DNA of 64,000 bases. Source: Globisporangium splendens (Eukaryota > Oomycota > Peronosporomycetes > Pythiales > Pythiaceae). Made by a program: the position numbers and the translations under genes. The notes below the pieces were generated by a model that saw only the letters and a program-made list of their open reading frames with translations, searched no databases and had not been told where the DNA came from. This document shows, piece after piece, positions 11,372-22,500 of the stretch. Location: assembly GCA_006386115.1 (NCBI GenBank), contig VFIW01000014.1, forward strand, positions 384,322 to 448,321, given 5' to 3'. The stretch's first letter is position 1. Each line of letters starts with the position of its first letter.

Positions 11372-12786
11372 GCATTTTAAAAGAGAAAAAGACAAAAGCA
11401 AAAAAAAGAAGGAATACTGAAGTCTGCAACAACAACAGGTATTATCGCTTGCGAATAATATGTTTATTAACCTTGGTAACATGTCTTCGAGTGCGTTGAG
11501 CTTCGGGCTTGCCATTTACCTGCAAACTGAAGTCCTACCTGGAGCATCTGGTTTCGTTCACATGCTGTTTTGTGGTGGTGCCCTTAGTTCATCGAAAGCA
11601 CCAGAAGAAACAGCACAAGACAGAGAAGTCGCTTGTGTAGAATCGCTTCTGCTGGAAGTTTTGATGAGTATTCGGTGGAGCGAAGGTCTAGAAGCAGCTT
11701 TGAGACCTGGTGAGCTGATCTACACGAAAAGAATGGTGAATGCACCTCATGTCGGAAGCATGATGAGAGTGTTCTATTTTCAGACCATCAAGACACATGA
11801 AGCCAACACGCAGCCCAACAACTTTGATTGCACCCAGAAGAAATAGTATGCGGCTGGGAAGACTAATAGTACCCAGCGGTGACGACTCACACTGAAATGC
11901 AAGCAAGGATTTGCATGACGCTCCTCTTGAAGATACACAGTACCACGCACACCAAATGTCCATTTCTGGAACTTGGCATGAACAATGCGAGTACTACTGT
12001 GAGCGACAAAGGAGACCCACAAAGAGAACACCAGCGAACCCAACGTGTAAATGCGATGTTCTCTAGATCTAGAGATGTAGAGGTCGTCTAGAGACGGTCT
12101 CGCTGCGGCTGACTGTGAAAGAGTCGTGCCAGCGCACAGCGGTGAAAAATCGTCTGGCAAAGTGTCCGCATTTGGATGCAAAGTACCTCTTCTAGGCATA
12201 GATCTACAAAGGACTCTAATTCACTTAAAGTATCAACCGTCCTGTTTATGATACCTCAAACCTGTCACGTCCCGCCCTTTCTCTCGCTCCAACAAAGGAT
12301 TCCTGTACCTTGATGTGATCACGAATTAAAAGCCTCTGTAATAACACATATTAGCCAGTGATACAGTTTGTAGTTGTTCACGACTGCGTGATAGTCAGTA
12401 TGAGAGGCAATTTGGTAATCTTCCCCATCGCATGACGCGATCCAGAGACCAGCCAATTGCGTGGCTCAGAGAAAGACCATGTGGCGCAGAGAACCGAGCT
12501 CCTCGCGAAAATGTTCATGCAAATGCCTCACTCGACTGGCTTTGTGCGGTCAGCGGGCGAGCGCTCGTGGGAAAGCGAGTCACGCCGTTCCGCCCTCCCA
12601 ACTGCAGCCGCTCCGAAGTGTGTACGCTCTCCATTATTCAACTGCCCAGTGAGGCTCACGGCTCAAGTCGCTGCTTCCGCGCGCGCACAGTACATGTTCA
12701 CGACGCTGAGACCGTCGATACGAGCCTGAGAAACACGTCAACTTCGTTCGCGCCTACCGGTTGAAACACGGCAACGAGAGGTGGAG
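11372..12786. other. Intergenic, ISWI 3' flank to first protease
   Basis: About 1.4 kb with no convincing gene. Two open frames of 128 (plus, 11460-11846) and 139 codons (minus, 11780-12199) have hydrophobic stretches but no recognised motif; the minus one could be a membrane-protein relic. ACCGGT occurs at 12756-12761, 26 bp before the protease ATG. Confidence 0.5.
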
Positions 12787-15700
12787 ATGGTAGCGCTGCG
12801 GATATGGAGACACGTCGCGACCGTGTACGTGGTGGCGGCGCTGCTGGCAACGATGCAGTTAACTGCAGGAGCTGCGTATGATGATCGAGGGCTCGAAAGC
12901 AGACGATTGCAGCAAACGCAGACAGAGTTTGCGGAGATCCGCTTCCTCGGTGGAAAGTTTGGCCAGGAGCTCTGCAGCGGTGCGCTTCTCCAACCGTCAG
13001 TGGTGTTGACTTCCGCCCACTGCGCATCGAATGCCAACCTGAACTCGGTCAATGTAACAGTCTCTACGCAACAGCACGAAGTGCCAGTGCTGACGAAGCA
13101 AACGAGTGTACACCCGCAGTTCGAAGCGACATACGCCTTCGCCAACAACGTTGCGCTGGTGTTCCTGAATATTTCCGCCATTACCAGAACAACCGAAAAT
13201 CAGCAACAGCAGCAGTCCAGCGCGTGGCCGCTGGTATCGCTACCTTCAAGTACAATAGCGCCAGCACAAGTACCCGCGTTCCAGGAAATTCAAGTGAGCA
13301 TTAAAGGAACTGCATTCTCCCCAGTAGCGAATTTTTCCAGAGACGCCTGCGTGGAAAACCCAGCGTTCGCGAATTACATGAGCGTGTGGTGCTCGTACGC
13401 GCCAAGCGAAAACAGTTCAGTTGGAGCGCATCCACCGGCTACGTCTGACGACTGCACACCGACCAGGATGGAGACAGCCCTTTTGGGAAGTCCTATGGTC
13501 GTGGAAACTCAAGATGCACATGGCAGCACTGGGCTTACTGTCATGGGACTACGCCTGACCAGTCCATGTTCCGATCGACAGGTATTTGTATACATTCCGA
13601 GTGTCCTCGATTTTGTTATTTCTCATTTACAACCGACAACGTCGCTGGCTGACTCGGCCCAAGTCGTGGGGTTTGACTCAATCACAAGCGATACCTCAGT
13701 CGGAAAAGTCTCGCCCGGAGGAGAAGAGTTGGTGCTGACAACGTCATCGAGCGGCTCCTCTTTCTTGACTGGCGACGATGTCGGAGTCGATACTTTCAAG
13801 GCAGGTGAAGACACAACAATCGAAGAGGATCTGGTACTCAGCAAGAGCGCCAGCTATTTCGGTGGATGGTCCAACCTTCCGTCTATGGGCGAGTTTGGCA
13901 CCTACGCTGCTTTCGTGACGCGAAACGCAACCGAAACGTCCGACGAGCTCGAGGCGTGCGTTGGGATCCTGATTGCGCCGACGTTCATGATCGCAGACGG
14001 CTACTGCACGCAGTTCATGTCGGAACTTCAAGTCGTTGTTGTCAGACCTACCTCTGCCATGCGCGGTAACACCAGCAGCACCGAGCAGCAAGTCTACGCA
14101 ATCACCAATGTCTCGCGTCACCAAGACTATGCTGGTAGCCTCGCAATTTTGGAACTGGAACGCCCGATCGATGGAATGACTCCACTCTCAATATCGCGAA
14201 GCTTGACCAAGGAGTACCACGTGACAGATAAATCTTGGGAGTTGGTGTCCATGGACAATATCTTTGCTTCCGCACGCGAGAACCAGCAGATCGTGACAAA
14301 ACAGGGCATCGTGCGATTACCTACGACGACGTGCAATGTGAACCACTATGAGGAGATTCCGTTCACCTGGTGCGTGGTGTTAGGCTCGGAATCAGATCGC
14401 CAAGGAGTTCTCGGTTTTTCTCAGGGCTTTGTGCTTCACGACAAGATGCTCGTCGCGCTTCCACAGTGCTACTCGTCCATTTGTCCGGGAGGATTGTTCC
14501 AGGTCGCATCGTTTCTCGCTGCAAAAGAAGACTGGATACGAGAGCAAACGCGCAACACAGCGCTTTGGGACGCGGTGCCACTCGACAAATCCGGCATCAG
14601 TCACGAGGGTGTCGACAAGGATGACAACGTGCTTCCCAAGGCAGCGACGTACGCCATTCTGGTGGATGGTACTCGAAACTCAAGTGAGAAAAGCACAGCA
14701 TTATGCAGTGGAGTGCTCATCGCGCCGTCGTTTGTGCTCACAACAGCCTCGTGTGTCGCGAATGTCACGGTATCACACGTGCGACTCGGACTCGACAAGC
14801 ACATATCCCATGGTGCTGATTTCGAAGAAAGCACAATGAGTGTTCGCGCGATTCACGTACACCCTGGATTTCGGACGAAGTCAGCGGATAACGAAGTGAA
14901 CGATCTTGCACTGGTTGAGCTTGGTGGTATGGCGTACTTTGTGCCGATTCTCCTAGAGCAAAATGATACTTTGAAGATTCAAAACGACACGGGTGGTAGC
15001 TCGTCTTCATCTTCTGAGGCGAGCGATGCGTCGACTGCTGCAAACTACTCGTGGCCAATCTCACTGTCTCCTGCTGATACATCCACTCTCTGTGTGGTCC
15101 AAGAAGCAACTGATGTCTCTTCAGAAATGAGTAGCGGTATTAACGATACGGCGCCATCGAGGACAAATATCGTCAATTGTTCTTCAATCGAAACGCGGCT
15201 CGGAAAGCTCGAGGGAGACGGCCTGATAGCTGCGTTCGCAGAGGGAGACAGCTTGCTCGGCATCCGCTTGACCTCATGTGTTCATGCACACAACGACGAT
15301 GCAGTTGATGCGTGCGCTCCATCGTCTAGGCTGCGTTCTCACAGCGACCTACGTGCCTGCTACGCACGTGTCGCCTCACCAAGCGCCAGAGAATTCATCG
15401 ACAGGGTCAGCGTTGACCACACGTGGCGAGTGAGCTGGAACACTGGTGGTATTGGTCGCGCGTCTCCGTTCATGGCTAAAGAGGTGATCGCAGTTTCCAC
15501 CAAAACGACGACAATCGCACCTGACGACCCAGGGTACACTGGGAGTCTCGAGTACGATCCACTTTCCTCCCAGACCCAGGTAGGCTTCGTGGTCGGGCTT
15601 CGCAAAGACAAATCGGGACAGAATTTCTGTGGCGGTAGTTTGATCGCACCGAGTTATGTTCTCACCGCTGCCCACTGCGTCGTCGGCGGTGAAGCAAAGT

Positions 15701-16710
15701 ACGTCTCAGTTGGCTCCCGTGCATCAACTGGCACGGAGACCGAGTTGATTCCTGTGAAGGCGGGAAAAGTGATTGTGCATCCGCTGTATGGGAAACGGTC
15801 TGGCATCTCGTACGACGTCGCGATCCTCGAGCTTGCAAACCAGGCGTATCCTTCCCCGATTCAACTGGATAATGCTTTGATCTTTGATGCATCGACTCAG
15901 TTTACGCTGTTTGGATATGGTGCCAACAGCGCAGAAAGTCAAACACTTTCACCCGTGATGCGTTCCGTGGAGCTGCCATACTTTGATCGCACGCCGTGCG
16001 CCGAGTTTTTCCCTGAATTAGACGACAGCATGCTCTGTGCAGGCGGACAACCTGCTCGTGACGCGTGCACGGGGGATTCTGGAAGCCCACTCGTGTACTA
16101 CCAGAATGGGAAGCCTGTTCTCGTCGGTGTGGTGAGTACCGGACGCAATGGCTGCGGCACCCCTGGAGTTCCAGGCATTTACAGCTACGTGTCGACCATG
16201 CAGAGCTTCGTCAACAGCTACACAGCAGGCTGCAACTGGGTAGACCCGAACAAGAAAGCGCCTGCCTTGGATAGCGCGGTGAACTCGTCGAACACAGGAA
16301 CACCAGCAAGCGGATCCACTCAGCCAGAATCGGGGACGTCTGCTCGAACGTCCTTGGACGAAAGCGACGAGAATCAGATCCCGTTTGAGATTGTCCACAG
16401 TTCAACCGGAGTCGACGAGCACCAGTTATCGGTTGTGAAACTCGCGGCCGATACCCCACCACTGCTGCAAGGTGCCGTCAAGGCGTTCCTTCTAGGAGGA
16501 TACAACATGATCGGAGGTACATGGGAGCGAATGAGCAACGAGATCAGAGCAGCCGAGACTACGATCACGTTCTACTCGTCGGGGGAGATGCTCGATCTCA
16601 TGAAGACGATATCAAAGTACAGCTCCAAGCCGTTGAACCAGCGAACGAACCGCTTCGGCACTCGCTTTGACGAGGTGAGCAGCAGCGCGAATTGCTGCGA
16701 TCACGCGTAG
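12787..16710 (+). CDS. Secreted multi-domain trypsin-like protease, paralogue 1
   Basis: Intronless, 1307 residues, ATG at 12787. A signal peptide (about 1-30) is followed by ESRRLQQ. Four S1-like repeats follow. Repeat 1 keeps the His motif (TSAHC) but lacks GDSG. Repeat 2 has IADGYC in place of the His motif. Repeat 3 has TTASC, with Ser for His. Repeat 4 is complete: TAAHC with His963, YDVA with Asp1010 and CTGDSGSP with Ser1098, and Asp1092 six residues before the Ser predicts trypsin-like cleavage after Lys/Arg. A Ser/Thr-rich linker leads to a C-terminal module (about 1215-1295) containing TFYSSGEM and NRFG that is shared with the paralogue at 19600. Many N-glycosylation sequons. Single-domain relatives include Phytophthora glucanase inhibitor proteins, which are inactive S1 homologues. 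Inferred: secreted protease whose inactive repeats bind ligands or inhibit. Confidence 0.88.
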   Translation: MVALRIWRHVATVYVVAALLATMQLTAGAAYDDRGLESRRLQQTQTEFAEIRFLGGKFGQELCSGALLQPSVVLTSAHCASNANLNSVNVTVSTQQHEVPVLTKQTSVHPQFEATYAFANNVALVFLNISAITRTTENQQQQQSSAWPLVSLPSSTIAPAQVPAFQEIQVSIKGTAFSPVANFSRDACVENPAFANYMSVWCSYAPSENSSVGAHPPATSDDCTPTRMETALLGSPMVVETQDAHGSTGLTVMGLRLTSPCSDRQVFVYIPSVLDFVISHLQPTTSLADSAQVVGFDSITSDTSVGKVSPGGEELVLTTSSSGSSFLTGDDVGVDTFKAGEDTTIEEDLVLSKSASYFGGWSNLPSMGEFGTYAAFVTRNATETSDELEACVGILIAPTFMIADGYCTQFMSELQVVVVRPTSAMRGNTSSTEQQVYAITNVSRHQDYAGSLAILELERPIDGMTPLSISRSLTKEYHVTDKSWELVSMDNIFASARENQQIVTKQGIVRLPTTTCNVNHYEEIPFTWCVVLGSESDRQGVLGFSQGFVLHDKMLVALPQCYSSICPGGLFQVASFLAAKEDWIREQTRNTALWDAVPLDKSGISHEGVDKDDNVLPKAATYAILVDGTRNSSEKSTALCSGVLIAPSFVLTTASCVANVTVSHVRLGLDKHISHGADFEESTMSVRAIHVHPGFRTKSADNEVNDLALVELGGMAYFVPILLEQNDTLKIQNDTGGSSSSSSEASDASTAANYSWPISLSPADTSTLCVVQEATDVSSEMSSGINDTAPSRTNIVNCSSIETRLGKLEGDGLIAAFAEGDSLLGIRLTSCVHAHNDDAVDACAPSSRLRSHSDLRACYARVASPSAREFIDRVSVDHTWRVSWNTGGIGRASPFMAKEVIAVSTKTTTIAPDDPGYTGSLEYDPLSSQTQVGFVVGLRKDKSGQNFCGGSLIAPSYVLTAAHCVVGGEAKYVSVGSRASTGTETELIPVKAGKVIVHPLYGKRSGISYDVAILELANQAYPSPIQLDNALIFDASTQFTLFGYGANSAESQTLSPVMRSVELPYFDRTPCAEFFPELDDSMLCAGGQPARDACTGDSGSPLVYYQNGKPVLVGVVSTGRNGCGTPGVPGIYSYVSTMQSFVNSYTAGCNWVDPNKKAPALDSAVNSSNTGTPASGSTQPESGTSARTSLDESDENQIPFEIVHSSTGVDEHQLSVVKLAADTPPLLQGAVKAFLLGGYNMIGGTWERMSNEIRAAETTITFYSSGEMLDLMKTISKYSSKPLNQRTNRFGTRFDEVSSSANCCDHA

Positions 16711-17459
16711 ACGCGGAGAAGGCAGAATCAAGGAAACAGAGCGGCATATATAGAGAAAATGATCCAGTGTAAGCTAAGAATACAGTACGAAGATTAATGC
16801 CGTAGTCGAGTCGTTGCACCATTTCAGCATTTTCCAACATGTTTTGGCATTTCCATTTTATTCACAGCCTGTGAATTTTAGTGTGATAGGTAGAAAACCT
16901 GATTTTTAGGCGACAGTGGGATCCTGTTGTAAGAGCCCTTTATTGCTCTTATAGTCTGGGACGGTGTGCTGGTGCACCTCTGCCACAGAAGCAACTGAAT
17001 GGGTTTGTTCTGTACCCAATCGCATCAGAATGAGGCAACGAACCATGGATGGGAGGTTCTATCTGACTCTTCATGCCGGTCGGTACAGAATGAAGCGATC
17101 AGCGCCTTCGAAACGCTGCTGTTGCTTCAGTGCCATTGAGCGCAGGGATCTCCTCGCTTCAGCTCAGATCCCCATGGCTTTTTCGGCAACAAATATCGTC
17201 TACAGCGCATCTTCCTCCAATTCCACTGAACACAGTGCATACTGTTGCCGACAGAACATGTATCTGGTCAAGCAGGGATGAGACCAGCTTCACAAAGGCA
17301 AACGGGAGGTCCATTCGGCGCGATCTGTGCGCCTCAACCAAGCTAGCCGACCTAACGAGTCTGCGTTTCCTCCACTTTGGTCTTGCGCAAAGAAGGAAAT
17401 TTACCACATCAGCAACGCAGATGACCATATATTGGAACGAAAGCAACGTGCATTCCCCA
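16711..17459. other. Intergenic between protease 1 and protease relics
   Basis: No gene seen. The region has a near-palindrome (TAAGAGCCC...GGCTC-like) around 16930-16950 and short frames without motif. Confidence 0.5.
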
Positions 17460-17597
17460 GCAGAGCCAATGCAGTGTGGTGCTGCCATCCGTTTCTTTGG
17501 TGGTGGAAGATTTGCGACGTATGGCGGCATGCTGACTGCTCCTCCATTTGTGCTGGCGACAGCGTCGTGTGTGGCCAGCAACGAGACCGCACACTCA
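17460..17597 (+). pseudogene. Trypsin-like domain relic, plus strand
   Basis: About 45 codons read as an S1 repeat: CGAAIRFFGGG, then GGMLTAPPFVLATASC at about 17523-17570 and VASNET. It matches the core of the degenerate repeats in both flanking proteases (LIAPxFVLTxASC). There is no signal peptide, Asp or Ser motif and no downstream domain in this frame, which then reads through antisense sequence of the neighbouring relic. It is a fragment. Confidence 0.65.
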
Positions 17598-18215
17598 AAC
17601 TACCGCCTGGATCCTTATTTTGTCGTTTCCAAAGATTGCCCGCTTCAAAGCCGTCGTATCTTGAGTCCAGTCGGCATTTGCCACCATATAGTTGGAACCA
17701 ATATGCGCTGCTGCGACAGATTCAGTGGATGCGTTTGAACTGGATGGCAAGTACGCGAAGGGGTATCGAGCGACTGTCTTCACGCTTTTATCTGGTATAC
17801 AGCCAAACATACATGAGTCACGAATCACGTATCTCTCGATAAAGCTCCTCGCTTCCACCGTGCTGACGTAGCTTGTTGCACTGAGATTTACCTCTTGACG
17901 CGGCTCGAGACCAAGCAGAACGCTCGAGCCCTCGTACATGCCGAACTCGTCACCGGTCTCCACAAAAGTGGCGATCGGCAGCACAACAGGCGACTGGTCG
18001 CGAGAAATGACCACGAGCTGTGTTGCCGAGGGGGGGCTTGCAGCGCAATGCGACGTCGTGAAGAAGAAGTTCTCAGTCGCGATGAACCCAAAGCAGCGCG
18101 ACGAGGCGGACAGGTTGCCTGCCGCGCTCGCCTCCTGCGAAGCCTGAGCTGGAGGGGCCGAGCCGCATGCCGACAGCAGCAGCGCGAGAGGAAGCCTTGA
18201 GACGCGCCTCCGCAT
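17595..18215 (-). pseudogene. Protease N-terminal fragment, minus strand
   Basis: A 206-codon frame starts with a signal-like peptide (MRRRVSRLPLALLLSACGSA) and continues with a degenerate S1 repeat: CFGFIATENFFFTTSHC has the His motif. Later Cys-containing segments (RDSCMFGCIPDKS) match the spacing of repeats 1-2 in the big proteases. It stops at 17595, exactly where the plus-strand relic ends, and lacks the catalytic Asp and Ser. It could still be expressed as a small secreted S1 homologue of about 20 kDa, but the abrupt end at a junction with an inverted relic favours a rearranged pseudogene. Confidence 0.6.
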
Positions 18216-19599
18216 GGGTGTCTGGTTGACTGAAAGTCGCGCTCTGCAGGATTTGATGCGCGCGTGATCGTGTGGTGCCTGCTGCCTCTTTGTCTTGAAG
18301 GTGCAAGGCTGCTGAGGGAAAGGAAAGTGGATGCCTAATGCACGAAAGAAACACTGAATTAACCCAGTCAGAATAGTGCACTGGATTGGGGATTTAGTTT
18401 AGTGTAAAACACCTGAAATAAATCTTTCGGCTCTTTTAAGAGGCTGCTCTTACAGTAAGTGTCTTGATAAAAGACCTGCATTGTGGGCTCTCTCTGACCT
18501 TTCCAACAGACCGACATGAGTGATCAGACTACTTGCACCTGTGTATGAATGAGCGCCTGCCCAGCTGGCTCGGCGGGTGCATTTCATAAGAAACAAGCAT
18601 GCGTGACGTTATAGAGTTCCGCTAACTCCTCATTCGCCATCCCCTGGCCACTTTGCACCGTCGGAACGCGATGGTCATCGTTGGTCTCCATTCTGCTGTA
18701 GTGTGGGGTAGCAACCTCCGACTTTGTGTTGCAGTACTGTGGTTTGACGTACATCGGAGGGCGAACAACACACGCCAAATGGCTTCTGCGTGCTGACAGT
18801 CTTCCATAGTTTGTTGAGGCAATCCGATCCTCGTTTCAGCGTGTATCTTTGAAGAAGACGAGACACATGCAGTCAGCCCCCATCGTCTCCATCGTCTACG
18901 TCAGAAAGCCACCATCGTGCCACAGTCTCCGTGCCTGGTCCTGACACCATTTGACGCATTGGGCTTGTGTTATTTTAATCTCCATGAGATTCTGCTGAAT
19001 GTCAGCAAGCTTCCATTTCTCCCATGAACTGTGAGATGATGTTTACGCATGCACGAGGAAAAGTCGATCTGATCCGACCTCTATACTCTTATACGAAGGT
19101 GGTGCAGAAAAGGTTTCTTTTTTCAAGCGAGGGACATGAACTTCGATATTTCCCTATGCAGAAGGATTCACAACAGAGACTAGAGTGAGAATGCATAGCA
19201 TGTAGACCATGTTGCGCAAATTCAACTCATCCATACAAAATCATCGTTCGCATACCTTTGTGAATAGATGTACTGTAAAAATGAATATATCGTTTCTTCT
19301 GTGTACTCATCCACAGTGACTCGCTTGCGTGTGACTCGGGGTTGATGGCGACTTGACAGAGTGGCCATTCCTACCATCACACGCGCGTGCGCCCATCCTC
19401 ATGGAGGGGAAGGCGCTCCCGCCGTCGACGGACGGACCTCATTACGCAGACGCAGACGAAGAAGCGAACGCCCGTCGTCACGCGCAGGCGCCAGTCAAAG
19501 AGCAGCGAGTGGGAGTCGAGTGCGAGCGCGACGCGAACACCCGTCAACACATATTAGGGAGACGTCAGAGACTGAAGCAGCAGTTCGCTCGATGCCAGG
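18216..19599. other. Gene-free spacer before protease 2
   Basis: About 1.4 kb. No frame with family similarity. The last 250 bp are GC-rich and probably hold the promoter and leader of the second protease. Confidence 0.55.
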
Positions 19600-22500
19600 A
19601 TGACGAAGAAGCTTGAGAAAAGCGCGCGTGTAGTCGTGCTGTTTTTCGTAGTGATCGTCAGCGTTGCGTGGCAGATTCGGGCTGTTAATGCGACCGAATC
19701 TCGTGATAATTCGAGTCGTGGCAGTTCGGGATCGAGTAGCGCCGCGTTTGACGTCAAGATCACCGCGAGCAGCACAGGACTGCCCGCGTCGACGGATCCC
19801 AGAATTCCAAAAGTCGGAGACATCGGTGCTGACGCTGGTAGCATTGGCAGTCGGGAGAGCAGCAAGGACCGAGTTGTCGTGGGCGTGAACGGCTGTGCGG
19901 CGGTGCTCATTGCTCCAACTTTTGTGTTGACGAGCGCCAGTTGTCTCATTCAAGCGTCGTCGACGAGACGTGTCGACCACGTGTCTGTACCGGGAGGACG
20001 AGGCAACACAAGCGTCGAGATTCGTGTACTGATCCAGAAGACAGTCGTTCATCCGTTGTTTTTCTCGTCGGGTCAGCGTCCAGGATTCGATTTCGCGATC
20101 CTGGAATTGGCAGAAAAAGCTCCGAGTAGCCCCGTCGTGCTCTCCTACACAGAAGGCTCATGGCAGGATACGATCAAAAAATTCCATCAAGACTTGACCA
20201 TTTACAACTCTCACCCCCAGGAGCAGAATGTTCAAGATGCACGCCAACAGCAATACCAAATACCAGCTTCCAGTATCTTCGGTCGAGACGAAGCATGCAC
20301 TTCAAAGAATGCGACGTTCATTTGCGCGCAAGTGAAGAGGAGCTGTCAAGATCTGGCGGCAAGTGCTTTCAGTACAAACGCGACGAACCCGTCCGTTTCG
20401 TTTCTCGGGTTTCCAGATTTTGTTGGTCGTGGATCTGCCAACGAAGAGAGCGTGCGCATTCTCGGGATGTATCCAAAGCTGGCTCCATGCCGAGACGAGG
20501 CAGACGCCAAAGAGAGAGTTCCTTCCTCCACGAATTTGTTTGTGTCGGTGTCTGCAGCTCGATCATTCGTTGACAAACACAGCGTGGGGCACAACTGGCA
20601 GCTTCTTGAGCCAAAAGATGATACCAGCAGCAGCAGCAACGGCAGCGAAAACAGCCAGTCTCCTCCGACTGAAGGTTCACTTGTCCCAGATTGGTACGAA
20701 AGGCTTCCCCAGCTTGGATACCTCGTTGGATCTAATGCTGCCGTGCGCGAGGACGAGTTCGTTCCGTTTGTGTTGATCGCACCGAGATTTGGACTCAGCC
20801 GAGTGAAGTGGCTTCGTGAAAGTACGTTGGTTATTGATCCCGACAGCACGAACCAAACGGTACGCGCGGTTGTTGCTGGAGAGTCCACCTTTCTCAAGCG
20901 ACTGATTTTCGAAACAGCGGCGCACTCGGACGTGTTGCGGAACCGCGGTATCCTAACTGAAGAAGAGGAGCAAAGAATCGATTGGGAATACGATCTGGTG
21001 GTATTTGAGCTCGAGAACGAAGCATCGATCCCTGCTATTCCAATCCTGAGTTCCACGCCGCAATTGAATGTCGTACTGCCAGATGTCACGGTCCTGGTGC
21101 TGGATGCCGCTGTGGAGGACGAGGACGAACGCACGTCGCGTGGAGCACTCAAGTCCGCTTTGCTATCAGATTGTGGTGACCAAGCACTGCCGAATGGTTC
21201 AAATGGCTCAATGGAGTTTCTGTGCGCGCACGTGCCAGCTTTGATCCATCAGACTCCACCCTCATCCGCGAATCAAACAGTTCTGGCCACGGAGAACGCT
21301 CTCATTGGCTTTGCTTCAAGTAACCAACGAGGCAATGGCACCGTCTCGGTCTATGAGCGGTGCGAGCAGCTCTCGTTCTCTCGCTTGGCATTCGAGCGTC
21401 ATGCCGCGTTTCTCACGGTTGCAACCGAGTCGACGGTTGTATGGACCAACGATGACAAATTGCTCAAGCCTCCAGACGATGCTCGAGCAGGATCGTTCCC
21501 TTCGTTCATCGTCAGTTTCTACAGCGAAGCACAGCGCGGACCATTGCGGTGCCAGGGAATGCTAATCGCACCGAAGGTCGTGCTGACGACCGCATCATGC
21601 GTCCTGGGAAACGCCATTGCCGAAGTTGTTTTTGTGCTTCCCGACCGGAAACTGATCCACGTACCAGTTCTTCCTGATCAAACTATCGTGCACCCGCGAT
21701 TCAATACGACGGGCTCTCCATCGCAAGATCCTGACGTTGGACGATACGATTTTGCAATCGTACAACTGCAATTTCCAACGGTTGTGGCGCCAGCCATGCT
21801 CAGCATCGGCGGATTAAGCGACTCTGACGATCCGGTTGGATTTGACTTTACCCCAAACTCGAAGAGCTACGAGTACGGGCGGTTCGGAACAGGAAACCTG
21901 TTTACGCAGACGGCTTTCAATCGATCTGACAAATGCTCAGCAGTCAAGGCGACAACCAACAACTCGCCAGCATCGCAATTGGTCCGGCAGACGACTTCTC
22001 TTTGCCTCACGCCATGCCAAACGACCGCTCCCGAGGACAATGACATCAAGTTTCCACCAGACGATAACCACAAGGTTCTGCCCTCGCTGTTTCCGTCTGA
22101 CTACGACGACGAAGTACCTCCGGTTGACCCTCGGCCTTCATTCATGGGATCGGCGTTCGGAAAGCAACTGAACAATACGTATTCGCTCGTAGGCTTTGGT
22201 GTCGCCCACGAGATCGACGACGGGGACATCTACTCGGTGTCGAGTCTCGCCGATGCTGCCGTGTTCATCAATGCCTACGTCGCGGGCACGTCCTGGGAAG
22301 CCGGCGGTGTGCTTGTCGACGGTCCGTTGCAACTCTCAAAGCGGTACATTGTCGGATTACGGGTCTCGAAGTATGGCCAAAACTTCTGTGGCGGCAGTCT
22401 GATCGCGCCGAGCTACGTGCTCACGGCAGCGCATTGCGTGACTGATGGTCTTGCCAAGTACGTTTCTGTCGGCTCGAAGTCCTCGAGCGGCGAGGAAACC

